A stretch of 64,000 nt of DNA from Craspedostauros australis (taxonomy: Eukaryota; Bacillariophyta; Bacillariophyceae; Mastogloiales; Achnanthaceae): the NCBI GenBank assembly GCA_026770025.1, contig JAMXDE010000006.1, positions 372,001-436,000 of the forward strand. Reading direction: 5' to 3'. Both the position numbers and the translations under genes were made by a program. The notes under the pieces are model-generated. The model was not told where the DNA came from and searched no databases. It saw only the letters and a list, made by a program, of their open reading frames with translations. Below are positions 21,900 through 31,647 of this stretch, piece by piece (within the stretch, counting starts at the first letter, position 1; each line of letters opens with the position of its first letter).

Positions 21900-23740
21900 C
21901 TATGCTTCCGACTCAGTTGCGTCTGTCTTTGAGCCACTGCCATTGGACTTGGTCGCGGTGTTGTCATCGTCAGGGTCATCCGCCTGGCCAAGCATCTTGA
22001 AGAGGGAGGCCTGGATCTCACGCTGTCGATCGTTGGTCATTCCCATCTCGTCCCCGTCGAAACCGTTGTCGTTGGCGCTTGCCGGAACAGCCTCACGCTG
22101 CTGACTTTGGGCCGGTCGGCTCTGCGCCGCGGATGGGCGCTGCGGTGATCGGATGGAGCGGTTCTGGTACATTTCGAAGTACCATGGCGGGCACATGAGA
22201 TTCATGGTTGGCGGCACCTTGAGCGCCCAGGCGTTGGGGATTTGCAAGCAGGTCTGGAGGAAGATGGAGGCTGAGTCGAACATGAATTTTGGACGCGGCG
22301 AGTTGTGGTCACCCTCCACGATGATGAGGTTTTTGTCGCCCGCGTACTTCTCGTAGATGGTCTCGGAGTGGTGCTTCTTGATGAAGTCGTCGTGCTCTCC
22401 GGCCACGAAGAGCGCGGGGATGAAGCATTTGTCGGAATGGGCGATGGGCGAGATGTGCTTGATGTCGAAGTTGGCCTGCTTCTTGACCGTGCTTCGGATG
22501 AGCCGCAGGGCGACGCTGACGACGAAGGTTGGCACCACGATGCCCTGGTCCCTGCCCTTCTCCACCATCTCCTCGGCGAGCTGCGTGAGGTCGGCGAAGG
22601 GCGAATCGAGAATCATGCACGCGATGCTGGGATCACGATCACCGAACATGAGGGAGGTGGCGGCGCCCATACTTCTGCCCCACAGGGCGATGGTGGAGAC
22701 GACGTTGGTTGCTCTGAGATGCGCGACGACGCACGACAGGTCCTCTCGCTCGTAGTAACCGAGACTGACGTATTCACCGTCGCTCATTCCTGACCCCGCA
22801 AAGTCGAATGCAAACACGGCGAGACCCAGCGAGAGCAGGTAGGACAGCTGCGGCAGCACCTCCACTCTTGCCGACGAGTTTCCGTGCATGTAGATGATGA
22901 CAGGGATGCGATCCGTTGCGCGTTCGACAGGTTCCCAGTGAGAGCATTCCAGGTTGAAACCTCGTTTGGTTTGCAGGGTGAAGTCCGTGCGCGTGAAGCG
23001 CTTGCCGCAAAATGTGAACGCTGGTGGACCAAGCATCTCCATCTACTCACGGTGCGATCACGGTGCGATCACGGTGCGAACACGGTGCGATCACGGTTGT
23101 TGAATTTGTTGGAAGCGAATGCAATAGGGAATGGAATAGAGCATGTAATTGTAGTGACGATGGCGAGAAAATGTCGAAGGGGATGCAACAGGAGGAGAAC
23201 ATAAACCCAACCAGCCCACGTGAGTAAGGATGGAGCAACGATGGTGCAGACCAGGAGAAATGAGTTGAGTGGTTGCAACCCACAAAAATGAGAGACCGCG
23301 TTCTTGTGTACTTGTGTGCACCATACGAAGCAACGCACCTTGTAATCGGCCCTTGGCGGACGGATGATGGCATTGACCAACTCCTGATACCCCAGACGGG
23401 CCATCTGGTAGTAGCTGAGCTTCTTCTGCTCCTGCTGCTGTTCCTGCTGCTTCCGTCTCTCCTCGAGCTCCGCCTGAGACGGACGGCGTCCCTTGCCGGA
23501 CACCGGCTCTGAAGACCGGCCGTTGCTGCGCATGACGACCTCCTGACCTTCCTCGTTCTGTTCCCCGTGGTGGTCGTCGTCCGGCGGCTTGGCCATCCTC
23601 TCCTTCGTGTGCTTGGGCTGGCAATTGGGTGCTGCTGTTCCTTGGTTGAGGTGTCGATCAGCCTCCGGGTCTTCCAGGCTCATGTTGTACGCTTCTTCGA
23701 GGAATTGTTCTTCTTCCTCTTCTGACATTGTGTTTCCCAT
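21900..23740 (-). CDS. Alpha/beta hydrolase with predicted N-myristoylation, 2 exons
   Basis: Exons 23740-23339 and 23042-21900 (donor GTGCGT, acceptor TAG), about 514 residues. Domain order: start MGNTMS, fitting MGxxxS/T for N-myristoylation; a charged low-complexity region with a Gln-rich helix; then NAIIRPPRADYK joined to MEMLGPPAFTFCGKRF, a block typical of this protist/plant serine-hydrolase group; oxyanion region IIYMHGNSSAR; nucleophile elbow GRSMG (Ser near residue 254); acid region FVAGEHDDF; catalytic His in VEGDHNSPRPKF; and a disordered acidic tail. Substrate unknown; relatives are often annotated as S9-type peptidases or esterases. The 3' end of the intron is made of 11-base repeats instead of a pyrimidine tract. 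Its 5' side lies 831 bases from the next minus-strand gene. Confidence 0.85.
23049..23097. repeat. 11-base tandem repeat next to a splice acceptor
   Basis: Just over four copies of acggtgcgatc (one with a c-to-a type mismatch) fill the last ~50 bases of the hydrolase intron, ending a few bases before the TAG acceptor at 23043. Confidence 0.85.
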
Positions 23741-24571
23741 GGTTGCTCTGGTGTCTGTTCTGGCGCTTGCCGTGATGCTTTGAGGTTGAAATCGGAGATG
23801 CGGCAGCTCGAGACCTGGATTCGAAGCAAACAATGGCGGAACCCGATGGAGACGGATCGATTGGTTGGTTGGGTGCAATGGAGGAGTATTTGTATTGATA
23901 TTTGTATTGGTAACGATATTGGTATCGCACTATGAGTAGCTGAGGAGGACGGCTGGTCTTCCTTCTGTGGTCGTCGGAATGGATGAGATGATTCGTGCGT
24001 CTGTGTGTCTGCGCACCATTCGAGTAGAGTGTGCCAGTTGCGCAGAGAGGGGAGGCTTGCCGTCTTTGCCACCTCTCTTGGTTGGTCTTGTTCCTCTGGG
24101 TGACCCTTGTTCGTTGGGATGTTTTGAATCCTGGGTCTCCGGTGTGTGTGAGTGTGACCTTCCTCTTTCGTGATGTTTCGGTTTTGTGGAGTTTGGCTTG
24201 TTTGATTCTTCCCTTGTGACCCAATGCGATCCGTTACTTTGTTGTGTGTTTTGCGTGTTTGTCCAAAATTCGGCCACGGACTGAGGATGGAGCTGTTTGA
24301 TCCGTTCGATCGATAAATTTGAATGTATGTAGACGCTACTTATGCACTGAAACTATATTTAATCCAGTTGGATTACGATGAATGGAACCGAGCAAAATCG
24401 ATTCAGCAGAGGGCGAGTGGACTGCACCCGTAGCTCGGGCGGCCCACACTACGAGTGCAGGGCAATGTCCCATACATTCCCAACGCGATGTTCATGACGA
24501 TGTCGAAGAAGTGATCTCGCTGTCGGCCTTGCATCTTGCCACGGGTCCGCCTCTGATTTCGCTCCCATCCA
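23741..24571. other. Spacer between two minus-strand genes
   Basis: 831 bases: 5' region of the hydrolase gene and 3' region of the plastid-leader gene. Contains a TATTTGTATTGATATTTG-like AT-rich tract near 23888-23912. No gene recognised. Confidence 0.55.
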
Positions 24572-25114
24572 TCACTTGTCCTCGATCGAGAAATCCCATT
24601 GGATGCCGCCGCCGGCCTTGTAGTAATCGAGGATTCCCGACCGCCATTGATTGAAGGTCTTGCAATTGGAGTCGGGATACAGCACCACCTGCTCTTCGGA
24701 ACAGAACCGTGTGCGCCGAAACTCGACTGGGATGGAGAATTGCCAGATGTTGAACACCAGCGCAATCGCGAGCAGGTACAGCCCTCGTTGCGTTCCCAGC
24801 GTGTCCATGTTGTCGTCGTTCTCATTCTTGTCGTTGGTTTGGCGCAAGAGTGTGGACGATGCTGATGATGGTGCTCTCGCGCTGTTGCAGCCATGGCTGG
24901 GCGATGCTACGAGTATCCTTGATGCGTATGCTGCATGTTGGGCGTCTCTCGGTGATCTCATGCTGTGCGAGATCCACGATCGCGTCGCGATGGAATTGGC
25001 GTTGATGTTGATGTTGACGTTGGCATTCGATGGAGAGAATGCTCGAGTTGAAGACAAGAGAGCCGCCGCGAGAATGCAGACGATGAACCAACAGTTGTTC
25101 CTGGCACATGTCAT
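24572..25114 (-). CDS. Small plastid-leader membrane protein, 180 aa
   Basis: Single exon; the start sits in GCCACCATGA, a strong initiation context. Seen: a signal peptide (CWFIVCILAAALLSS) followed by TRAFSPS, which fits the F-containing cleavage motif of diatom-type bipartite plastid leaders; a polar transit-like stretch rich in Ser, Asn and Arg; one transmembrane helix (RGLYLLAIALVFNIWQFSIP); and a short domain with two Cys (RTRFCSEEQVV, PDSNCKTFNQWR) ending WDFSIEDK. Function unknown. Location in a plastid membrane is inferred from the leader. The gene is head-to-head with the E2-like gene across a 545-base spacer. Confidence 0.75.
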   Translation of the reverse strand: MTCARNNCWFIVCILAAALLSSTRAFSPSNANVNININANSIATRSWISHSMRSPRDAQHAAYASRILVASPSHGCNSARAPSSASSTLLRQTNDKNENDDNMDTLGTQRGLYLLAIALVFNIWQFSIPVEFRRTRFCSEEQVVLYPDSNCKTFNQWRSGILDYYKAGGGIQWDFSIEDK

Positions 25115-25659
25115 GGTGGCTTTGACGGTGATGGTCTTGGAAGTTGTGAGCAGTGTCTTTCCTTCTTCTTGTGTTGCACGGCAAGGATGTGGTTGATTGT
25201 GTTCTGTGCATTCCTTTCGTTTGTTGTGGGAAAGATTGGCGGTTTGGATTGTAGCTCTTTGCTTAACATGACAGCGAAATTTGACCTAAAAATGATTTCC
25301 AATTCGACCATTTATGCGTTGTATTCGACAGCTGTATTTGGCACATAGTTGTTATAGTACTACATTTAAAGTACTGGAAACACTACGGCGCGACAAACAA
25401 GAGGCCAAGATCCGAACAAGCGAACTTCTTCGCGAACTTCTTCCCTGTTGGTCGGCGGCGTGTAGTTTCGCCTCCTGCTTTCACGAGCACCACCAACATC
25501 AAAAGCCCTGGAAGTGGAGCGTTTGGCAATGGCCATTCTCTCTCCCTCATCACAACATCGCCTCCCATCGAACAATCGTCGCATCGGTCCCCGGCTTCGT
25601 CACAAGCAAGCACGCACATCACTCATCCAGAGAATAACGCTTGCGTACCCAATCCAACG
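25115..25659. other. Short divergent spacer, plastid protein / PDH subunit
   Basis: 545 bases that must contain both promoters. No octamer, repeat or open frame of note was seen. Confidence 0.6.
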
Positions 25660-27600
25660 ATGCTCCGCAGTTCCAGATCTCACATTGCCAGATTGGCGCG
25701 ATGTGTCGCACCGAAGCAGCAGCCGCAGCTGCGATGCAACAGCATGGCGGCTCTCGCTCAGCGTCCTTCCGCCATCGCTGGATCTAACGTCGCCATCCCA
25801 TCCAACGCTGCGGCTGCCACCAGCAGCTGGAGCGCCCAAGGCTCTTCGCAACAGACCCGAACGCACCAGTACTCGACAACGTCCGCAGCGTTGAAAGATG
25901 ACTATCCAGAACACATCGTCTTTCCGATGCCCGCCTTGAGCCCCACCATGGAAATGGGAACCATCGCAGGATGGACGCTCAAAGAGGGCGATGCCTTTGC
26001 GGCCGGCGACGTCCTGTGCAGCGTGGAGACGGACAAGGCGACCGTCGATTTCGAGGCTCAGGATGATGGCATTCTGGCCAAGATTCTGAAGAGCGGCGAC
26101 GAGGCTGTGGACTTGAAGGTCGGGACGCCCATCTGCGTTGTGGTGGAAGAAGAGGAGGATGTGGCGGCCTTTGCGGATTACAAGGCGGAGGAATTGCCGG
26201 CTGATGCTGCCGAGGACGCTCCGCCCGCAAGTGAGGGTGCACCGGCCACCGCGCCGGCTGTCAGCAGCACGCCCAGCAGTCCGTACCCAATGATGCCATC
26301 GGCTCGATTCCTTGCCGAGTCCAAGTACGTTCCTTGACTTTGCGTCCGTCTGCGTCTTGTGCAGTGCCCTGTGTGGCAGGGAAGATTGCTTCGCTTCGGA
26401 TTCTTGCAAGAGTCCTTCACTTTGAGCCGAGTCTAGTCGAGTTGAGATCGAGTACCACTCCTCTGCTCGTGCAACTGCGTGGCTTTTGCAGCGACTTTTG
26501 CAATGGCTTTCCTCATTGCCTGCCAAAGGAAGACGCTCACCTCACACATCTCTTCATTGCTAATTTCGCTCCAAAATGCGATCTCCTTCCATTCTACTCT
26601 GCTCTACTCCACAATATTCGACGTAAACATGATTTATTGCTGGTTCAGGGGACTGGATGCCACTGGACTGGCAGGCTCCGGCAAGGGTGGCCGTGTCACC
26701 AAGGGCGACGTGCTTTCGGCACTCAGCTCGGGTGTTGCTCTGCCATCGTTGGCAGCAACAGCAGTTGCAACTCCTGCCACAGCTGCTGCCACGCCGGCTG
26801 CTGCTGTGGCGACGCCACCACCTGCCGCGGCACCAGCACCAATCAAGCTTGCAGATCTCGCCAATCTCCCAGTTGATACCCACGGAGGCTTCGAGGAGGT
26901 CAAGAACAACAGCATGCGCAAGATCATCGCCAAGCGTCTCACCGAGAGCAAGAGCCAGGTGCCGCATTTCTATACCAGCGTGGAAGTCGAGCTGGACAAT
27001 GTGCTCAAGCTGCGCAAGCATCTGGCGGGCAACCACGACGTCAAGGTGTCCGTCAATGATCTGGTCATCCGCTGCTGCGCGCTCGCGTTGAGAGACGTCC
27101 CAGAAGTCAACGGAACCTACGATGGCAAGTCGGACACCGTCAAGCTGCAGGATTCTGTCGATGTGAGCGTTGCGGTCGCCACGCCAACAGGACTCATCAC
27201 GCCGATCGTCCCTGCCACCGACACCCTCGGCCTTGGAGAGATTAACGCCGCTGTCAAGGACCTTGCAACAAGAGCACGCGACGGCAAGCTCCAGCCAGAG
27301 GAATACCAAGGCGGCACGTTCTGCGTCAGCAATCTGGGCATGTTCGGAATCAACGAATTCTCCGCCGTCATCAACCCACCACAGGCGGCGATTTTGGCCG
27401 TCGGAACTGGAGCGCGCCGCATCGTCCCCACACCGTACGAGCCGGGCACGCCAATCGAGGAACAGCCAAAGCCGCAGATCAAGACTATCATGACAGCCAG
27501 ACTCAGCGCGGATCGACGGGTTGTGGACGAGGCCACCGCATCGCTGTTCCTCTCCGCATTCCAACAGTACATCAGCGAACCGGATCTGTTACTGCTGTAA
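25660..27600 (+). CDS. Lipoyl-domain acyltransferase (PDH E2 or E3-binding protein), 2 exons
   Basis: Exons 25660-26324 and 26649-27600 (donor GTACGT, acceptor CAG), about 538 residues. Seen: an Arg-rich mitochondrial presequence (MLRSSRSHIARLARC); one lipoyl domain with lipoyl-lysine K126 in ETDKATVDF; an Ala/Pro linker; a peripheral-subunit-binding domain restored by the splice (ARFLAESK/GLDATGLAGSGKGG); a second Ala/Pro linker; and the catalytic-type trimer domain (KIIAKRLTESKSQVPHFY to the end). The active-site motif DHRxxDG reads DRRVVDE: the catalytic His is Arg511 and the Gly is Glu516, while Asp515 remains. Loss of that His is known from the E3-binding protein (PDHX), so this is probably an E3BP-type structural subunit rather than an active transacetylase (inference). 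Confidence 0.85.
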
Positions 27601-27885
27601 GTTGCTCCACTCAGTTGCTGCGGTCGATGTCAGCGAAGTCATCGGCAGCATGGACGTACATCTCCACATGAACGATCGGATAGTTGCGTAGGCAGGTAGA
27701 TGGTTGTCGCGCTACTGGCTGCTCTATACCATTGCTTTTCATGGACTCCCAGCAGGCACGATCACTAAAGTTCAAATGTACTCTTAACGCTGAGATTATG
27801 TTTCTATTGTTTTGTATGTGGTGTGGTGATGTGTGGTATTCCAACATTTTCCAATGCAGTCTACATGCATGAAAAGTACGGGTAA
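27601..27885. other. Convergent spacer, PDH subunit / BCS1-like
   Basis: 285 bases separating two stop codons. Nothing recognised. Confidence 0.6.
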
Positions 27886-30348
27886 TCATGGAAGACTCTC
27901 CAGTCTGCCGATGACGTCGTCGACCGATTCGTACTCCACGACCATCTGCTCGACCTGTGCCGGAGTCAAACGCCGAGATGAAGCCATGTTTGCTTGCCTA
28001 GTTCCACCATCATCGCTGCCTGCGCCATCTTCGCCCACCAAGCAGCGAATGCGGCATCTCTGCGCACCATCCAATGTCGTTTGGAAGTAATGCTCCAGCA
28101 TCTCCGCGACTTCCTGACTCGCCATGTATCCCATGCGAATATTCTTGTCGATGCGACCGGGACGGATCAGGGCATCATCCAGCATCTCTGGATGGTTCGT
28201 CGTCATGATCAGCAACCGAGATGGCGTATCCACCACACCGTCCAGCACATTCAAGATGCCTGCCAAGGACAGGGCATCCGTCTTGTCGTTGCTAAGGCCG
28301 CCTGCGAAAGCCGTTGGCGATGCGGGTGGACCACTTTGGGCATGGACTGGTTTCGTTTTGTCGACGGAAGGCAGTCCCTTGGGCGAAGAGTCGTTCTTCG
28401 CCGGAGCCGACATCGCCACTGCGTTGTCTTCACCATCTGGAGGCGAGCTGGATGCGGGATGGTTTTTTTCTTCATCCTCTTTTGGAACGGCCAACAGACG
28501 GTCCACGAAGGCATCATTGATGGGTACACCCAAATCCAAAAGGTTGCAGATGGATCGTGCTTGCTCCGAGATGTAGCTGTGCAAAGTCTGGCGATGCTCC
28601 ATGTAGGCACCCAAATCGTTGATTGATGTAGATGTCTTGTGCCTGCTGGTCTTTGAGCTGCTCTGAGACCCGCCTTGCATGCCTGGCGCAGACATCGCAT
28701 GATCTACGAGATCTGCCAAAATGGTGCACCCTTTCGCTTCCTTGAGCAATCTCTCCGATCGTTGAACCAGAAGTTTGACGACGGCCTTCGAATCCTCATC
28801 CGTGCTCTCCAGAAAATGGCGCCACAAAGACTTTTTGCTATCCTTGTCCCAAGTGTAGTCGGTGAGTCCGTGTTGGTTATCATCATCCCTGTTGATCGTG
28901 CTGCCATCATCGTAGCCATCATCATCGTAGCCATCGCCACTGTTGCAAGAGTCATTCTCGTCATGACTGGAGTGCCTGTTAACGGAGTCGGCATCATACG
29001 ACGCATCCATTGTGGCGCACGTGGTGTTTTGCGAGACGTCGGAAAACGATTGGTCACGTCGCTGCACGATGGTGGAGACGGCATCCACATCCTCCATGAC
29101 AAAGATGACATCCTTGAAATCTTGATTTACCGCAACATCGCTGCCTTCGATGCGATACTTCTTATCAAAGAAGATCGACATGAGTTCTGCATTGGTCCTG
29201 ACCTTGCTGAGTGGAACGTTGACGATGGATCGTTTGGTGTATTGTGCGATTGCCTTGATGAGGCTCGTTTTGCCCGTGCCTGGCGGCCCATGCAACAGGA
29301 AACCGAGTTTGTGCGGAAATCCGTGAATGGCGTACTTGCCCGTGCGGTTGGTGAAGCTGTCGATCAAGCTGATGATGGATTTCTTCTGTGGGAAGAAGAG
29401 GCTGTCGAAGGTCTTCTGGTCGCTCAGCTTGAACCGCCGGTACGTAGTCCCTTCCTGGTTGGAGTCGTGAGGGCGTTCGTCAAAATCATCATTGTTGCGG
29501 GCTTTGCTGGCGAGGACGAGGAGGGGTGGTTTGGAGGCCTTGAGGTCGTAGTAGTACCTGGCATGATCCTCCATCTTTTGGAGTTCCGCAACGTACCATT
29601 GGTGGGCCGTGTCGATGAAGGCATCGATGGCATCGGGCTGGCTGGACTTGAAGTGGAATGTGACCTTCGATGTCCACGACGCAGCGCCGCCACCGTCGCC
29701 GCGACGCGATCCTTCGCTCTCCTTGCTCTTGACTCGCAACCGAACCTGGCCACAACGTGGTCCGAACGCTCCGAGGGTCTGCCATTTGTTCTTGGGCAAC
29801 CCGGTGATGACCTGGAATCGGCCCAGGGTGCCGCTGGGGGGAGTTGCGTCGCTCTCCTTGGCATTGCCATTTGGATTGTCGTTGGTGTCATCTTGATCAA
29901 ACTCTGAAGGGCCGAAATCGTTGCAGGGGCCATCGCGGCTATTGAAGATACTCGAAGACTTGTCCTCCACGCTGGTGAAGTCGAGCGGAGCCGAAACCGG
30001 CGTCAATCGAAGGACTTGGTTGATGTACAGGCGGATGGCCTTGATGAGGATCGAGTTCTGCGAGTCTTTCTCGAGGTTGAGATGATCACCCCAATTGGTG
30101 AGTCCGGTCTTGTGCACGATGAACCGTTCGTATTGGCGTGGACCGATCCAATGGATCCATTCCATCGCATCGACAGCGGACTGCATGTCGAAGCAGGTGA
30201 GCCATTGAAAAATACGCCTGATGATGATGGGCATGCACACAGCGACGAGGATGTCCATCTGAGCATTGCCCGTCTTCAAGGCGTTGATGATGCCCATCAG
30301 TTCGAATCCCCCGATGCCAGAGCCATCATCCATGCCGAAATCGAACAT
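27886..30348 (-). CDS. BCS1-like AAA ATPase, 820 aa
   Basis: Single exon. BCS1 is the inner-membrane AAA protein that inserts the Rieske iron-sulfur protein into respiratory complex III; diverged relatives exist (family knowledge). Seen: a possible transmembrane stretch near residues 20-45 (MDILVAVCMPIIIRRIFQWL); a BCS1-type N-domain; the pre-AAA strand GKYAIHGFPHKLGFLLHG; Walker A GPPGTGKTS near 350; Walker B VIFVMEDVDAV near 412; and the second region of homology TTNHPEMLDDALIRPGRID near 710. Between Walker B and the latter lies an insert of about 270 residues, largely disordered, including an Asp/Gly-rich run. The start is the first ATG; the frame stays open upstream for at least 50 codons without Met, so an upstream exon cannot be excluded. 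Confidence 0.85.
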   Translation of the reverse strand: MFDFGMDDGSGIGGFELMGIINALKTGNAQMDILVAVCMPIIIRRIFQWLTCFDMQSAVDAMEWIHWIGPRQYERFIVHKTGLTNWGDHLNLEKDSQNSILIKAIRLYINQVLRLTPVSAPLDFTSVEDKSSSIFNSRDGPCNDFGPSEFDQDDTNDNPNGNAKESDATPPSGTLGRFQVITGLPKNKWQTLGAFGPRCGQVRLRVKSKESEGSRRGDGGGAASWTSKVTFHFKSSQPDAIDAFIDTAHQWYVAELQKMEDHARYYYDLKASKPPLLVLASKARNNDDFDERPHDSNQEGTTYRRFKLSDQKTFDSLFFPQKKSIISLIDSFTNRTGKYAIHGFPHKLGFLLHGPPGTGKTSLIKAIAQYTKRSIVNVPLSKVRTNAELMSIFFDKKYRIEGSDVAVNQDFKDVIFVMEDVDAVSTIVQRRDQSFSDVSQNTTCATMDASYDADSVNRHSSHDENDSCNSGDGYDDDGYDDGSTINRDDDNQHGLTDYTWDKDSKKSLWRHFLESTDEDSKAVVKLLVQRSERLLKEAKGCTILADLVDHAMSAPGMQGGSQSSSKTSRHKTSTSINDLGAYMEHRQTLHSYISEQARSICNLLDLGVPINDAFVDRLLAVPKEDEEKNHPASSSPPDGEDNAVAMSAPAKNDSSPKGLPSVDKTKPVHAQSGPPASPTAFAGGLSNDKTDALSLAGILNVLDGVVDTPSRLLIMTTNHPEMLDDALIRPGRIDKNIRMGYMASQEVAEMLEHYFQTTLDGAQRCRIRCLVGEDGAGSDDGGTRQANMASSRRLTPAQVEQMVVEYESVDDVIGRLESLP

Positions 30349-31647
30349 GGCTGAAATGAGTTGAGGAGGGAGTTGAAAATGGTCTGCTGGCGTGTCAAAG
30401 CTTGGTGGATGGTCCTCCACTGCGGTTGCTTTGTTGATCGTTTCGATGTTGGAAATATGGGAAGATGGTGAAGGCGAGTCTGTGAAGTGGCGGGAAGTGT
30501 TGGTGAAGTGGTGACCGCGCTGCAGTGTGTGCTACATCGTCAATCTTCGTGCCACATCGTTGCCTCTCTTCCGATACCCAAACATCATGCAGGCACCACT
30601 TCCGCAGCCAGCTCCAAACGTGGGCTTCAACAGGAATTCATCATGTTGTAAGAGCACGTCTCATTCCTCCCTTCCGCTGGTCTTGGCCGATGGTCTTGAG
30701 ATGCGAAAGTCAGACCTCTTGTGGTTTGGACGAGCACCGTACTGGTACGGTACTGGTCACCAACACAACCATCGCTGTTGTCATCGTCATTGTATAATAT
30801 AGAACAATACTTTGGGACAGCCTCACCCGTACAACTATACCAGTTGCGTTGGCCTCTTGTGGTCTGTTGGTGCTGAACGACGACTTCCAATCATCCATCA
30901 CGATCCGCAACAACGAGAAAGCGCGCCTCTCGTTTTCTGTCGTCTTTTGCAGACGTGTGTTGGCATCAGCTCTTGCGTGATTCGGAAGCCGAAATCGACT
31001 GATATGACCACATTCCGTCTGTTTGGCAAGACTGAAACCTTGTCAAAACACGAATCAGACAGAAGAAGGACACAACACGAAAGAGATGGTCGCACACTTT
31101 GCGCGGACCGTTGTCGTTTCCGCGTGGTCAGGCGAAGAATCTGCACACACGATTGTCGTTGTCGCCATCGCGGTCGTGTTTGGTTCTGCTGGAGTTGGCG
31201 AAGGCAACTCGAACACACCACAACGACACCACCCTCGCTCTCTCGCCCTGTCTGCACCCTCACTGTCACTGTCACTCTCACCATCCATCAAAAGATAACA
31301 CTTGGGACAGGAGAGTTTGGTTTGGTACTCCAGCGTATTATTTTACATTCCATACTGGTGAGCATGAGATCGCGATGGTTCCTCACCATGAATGCGCATT
31401 GATGTTGTTGGTGGCATTGCTTGAGCACGGCCATGATACTCACTCGTTGATCTGTTCGCCTGGTCCTCTCCCACCTCTTTGTTCGGTCGCTCGGACGACT
31501 CAATCCCCAATTCTCGCGTCATCTCCTCGACAACAACCATGATGTTGATCGCACACCATCGCAGTCCGCATATTTCTCAAAGTAAATTCAACAACAGCAG
31601 CAGCAACAGCCTGAACTCCAACGAAACACAATACCAACACTGATAAG
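30349..31647. other. Divergent spacer, BCS1-like / VTA1
   Basis: About 1.3 kb. It contains a GGTACTGG-type repeated element around 30735-30765 and CA-rich leader sequence before the VTA1 ATG. Overlapping short frames lack support. Confidence 0.55.

Noticed and set aside
28675-29907. 410-codon plus-strand open frame opposite the BCS1-like gene
   Set aside because: Shadow of the real gene: long antisense frames arise from the host codon bias and the same occurs opposite CSE1 (38081-39121), the PDH subunit (26560-27564) and the orphan at 4158-5087. No domain is recognisable.
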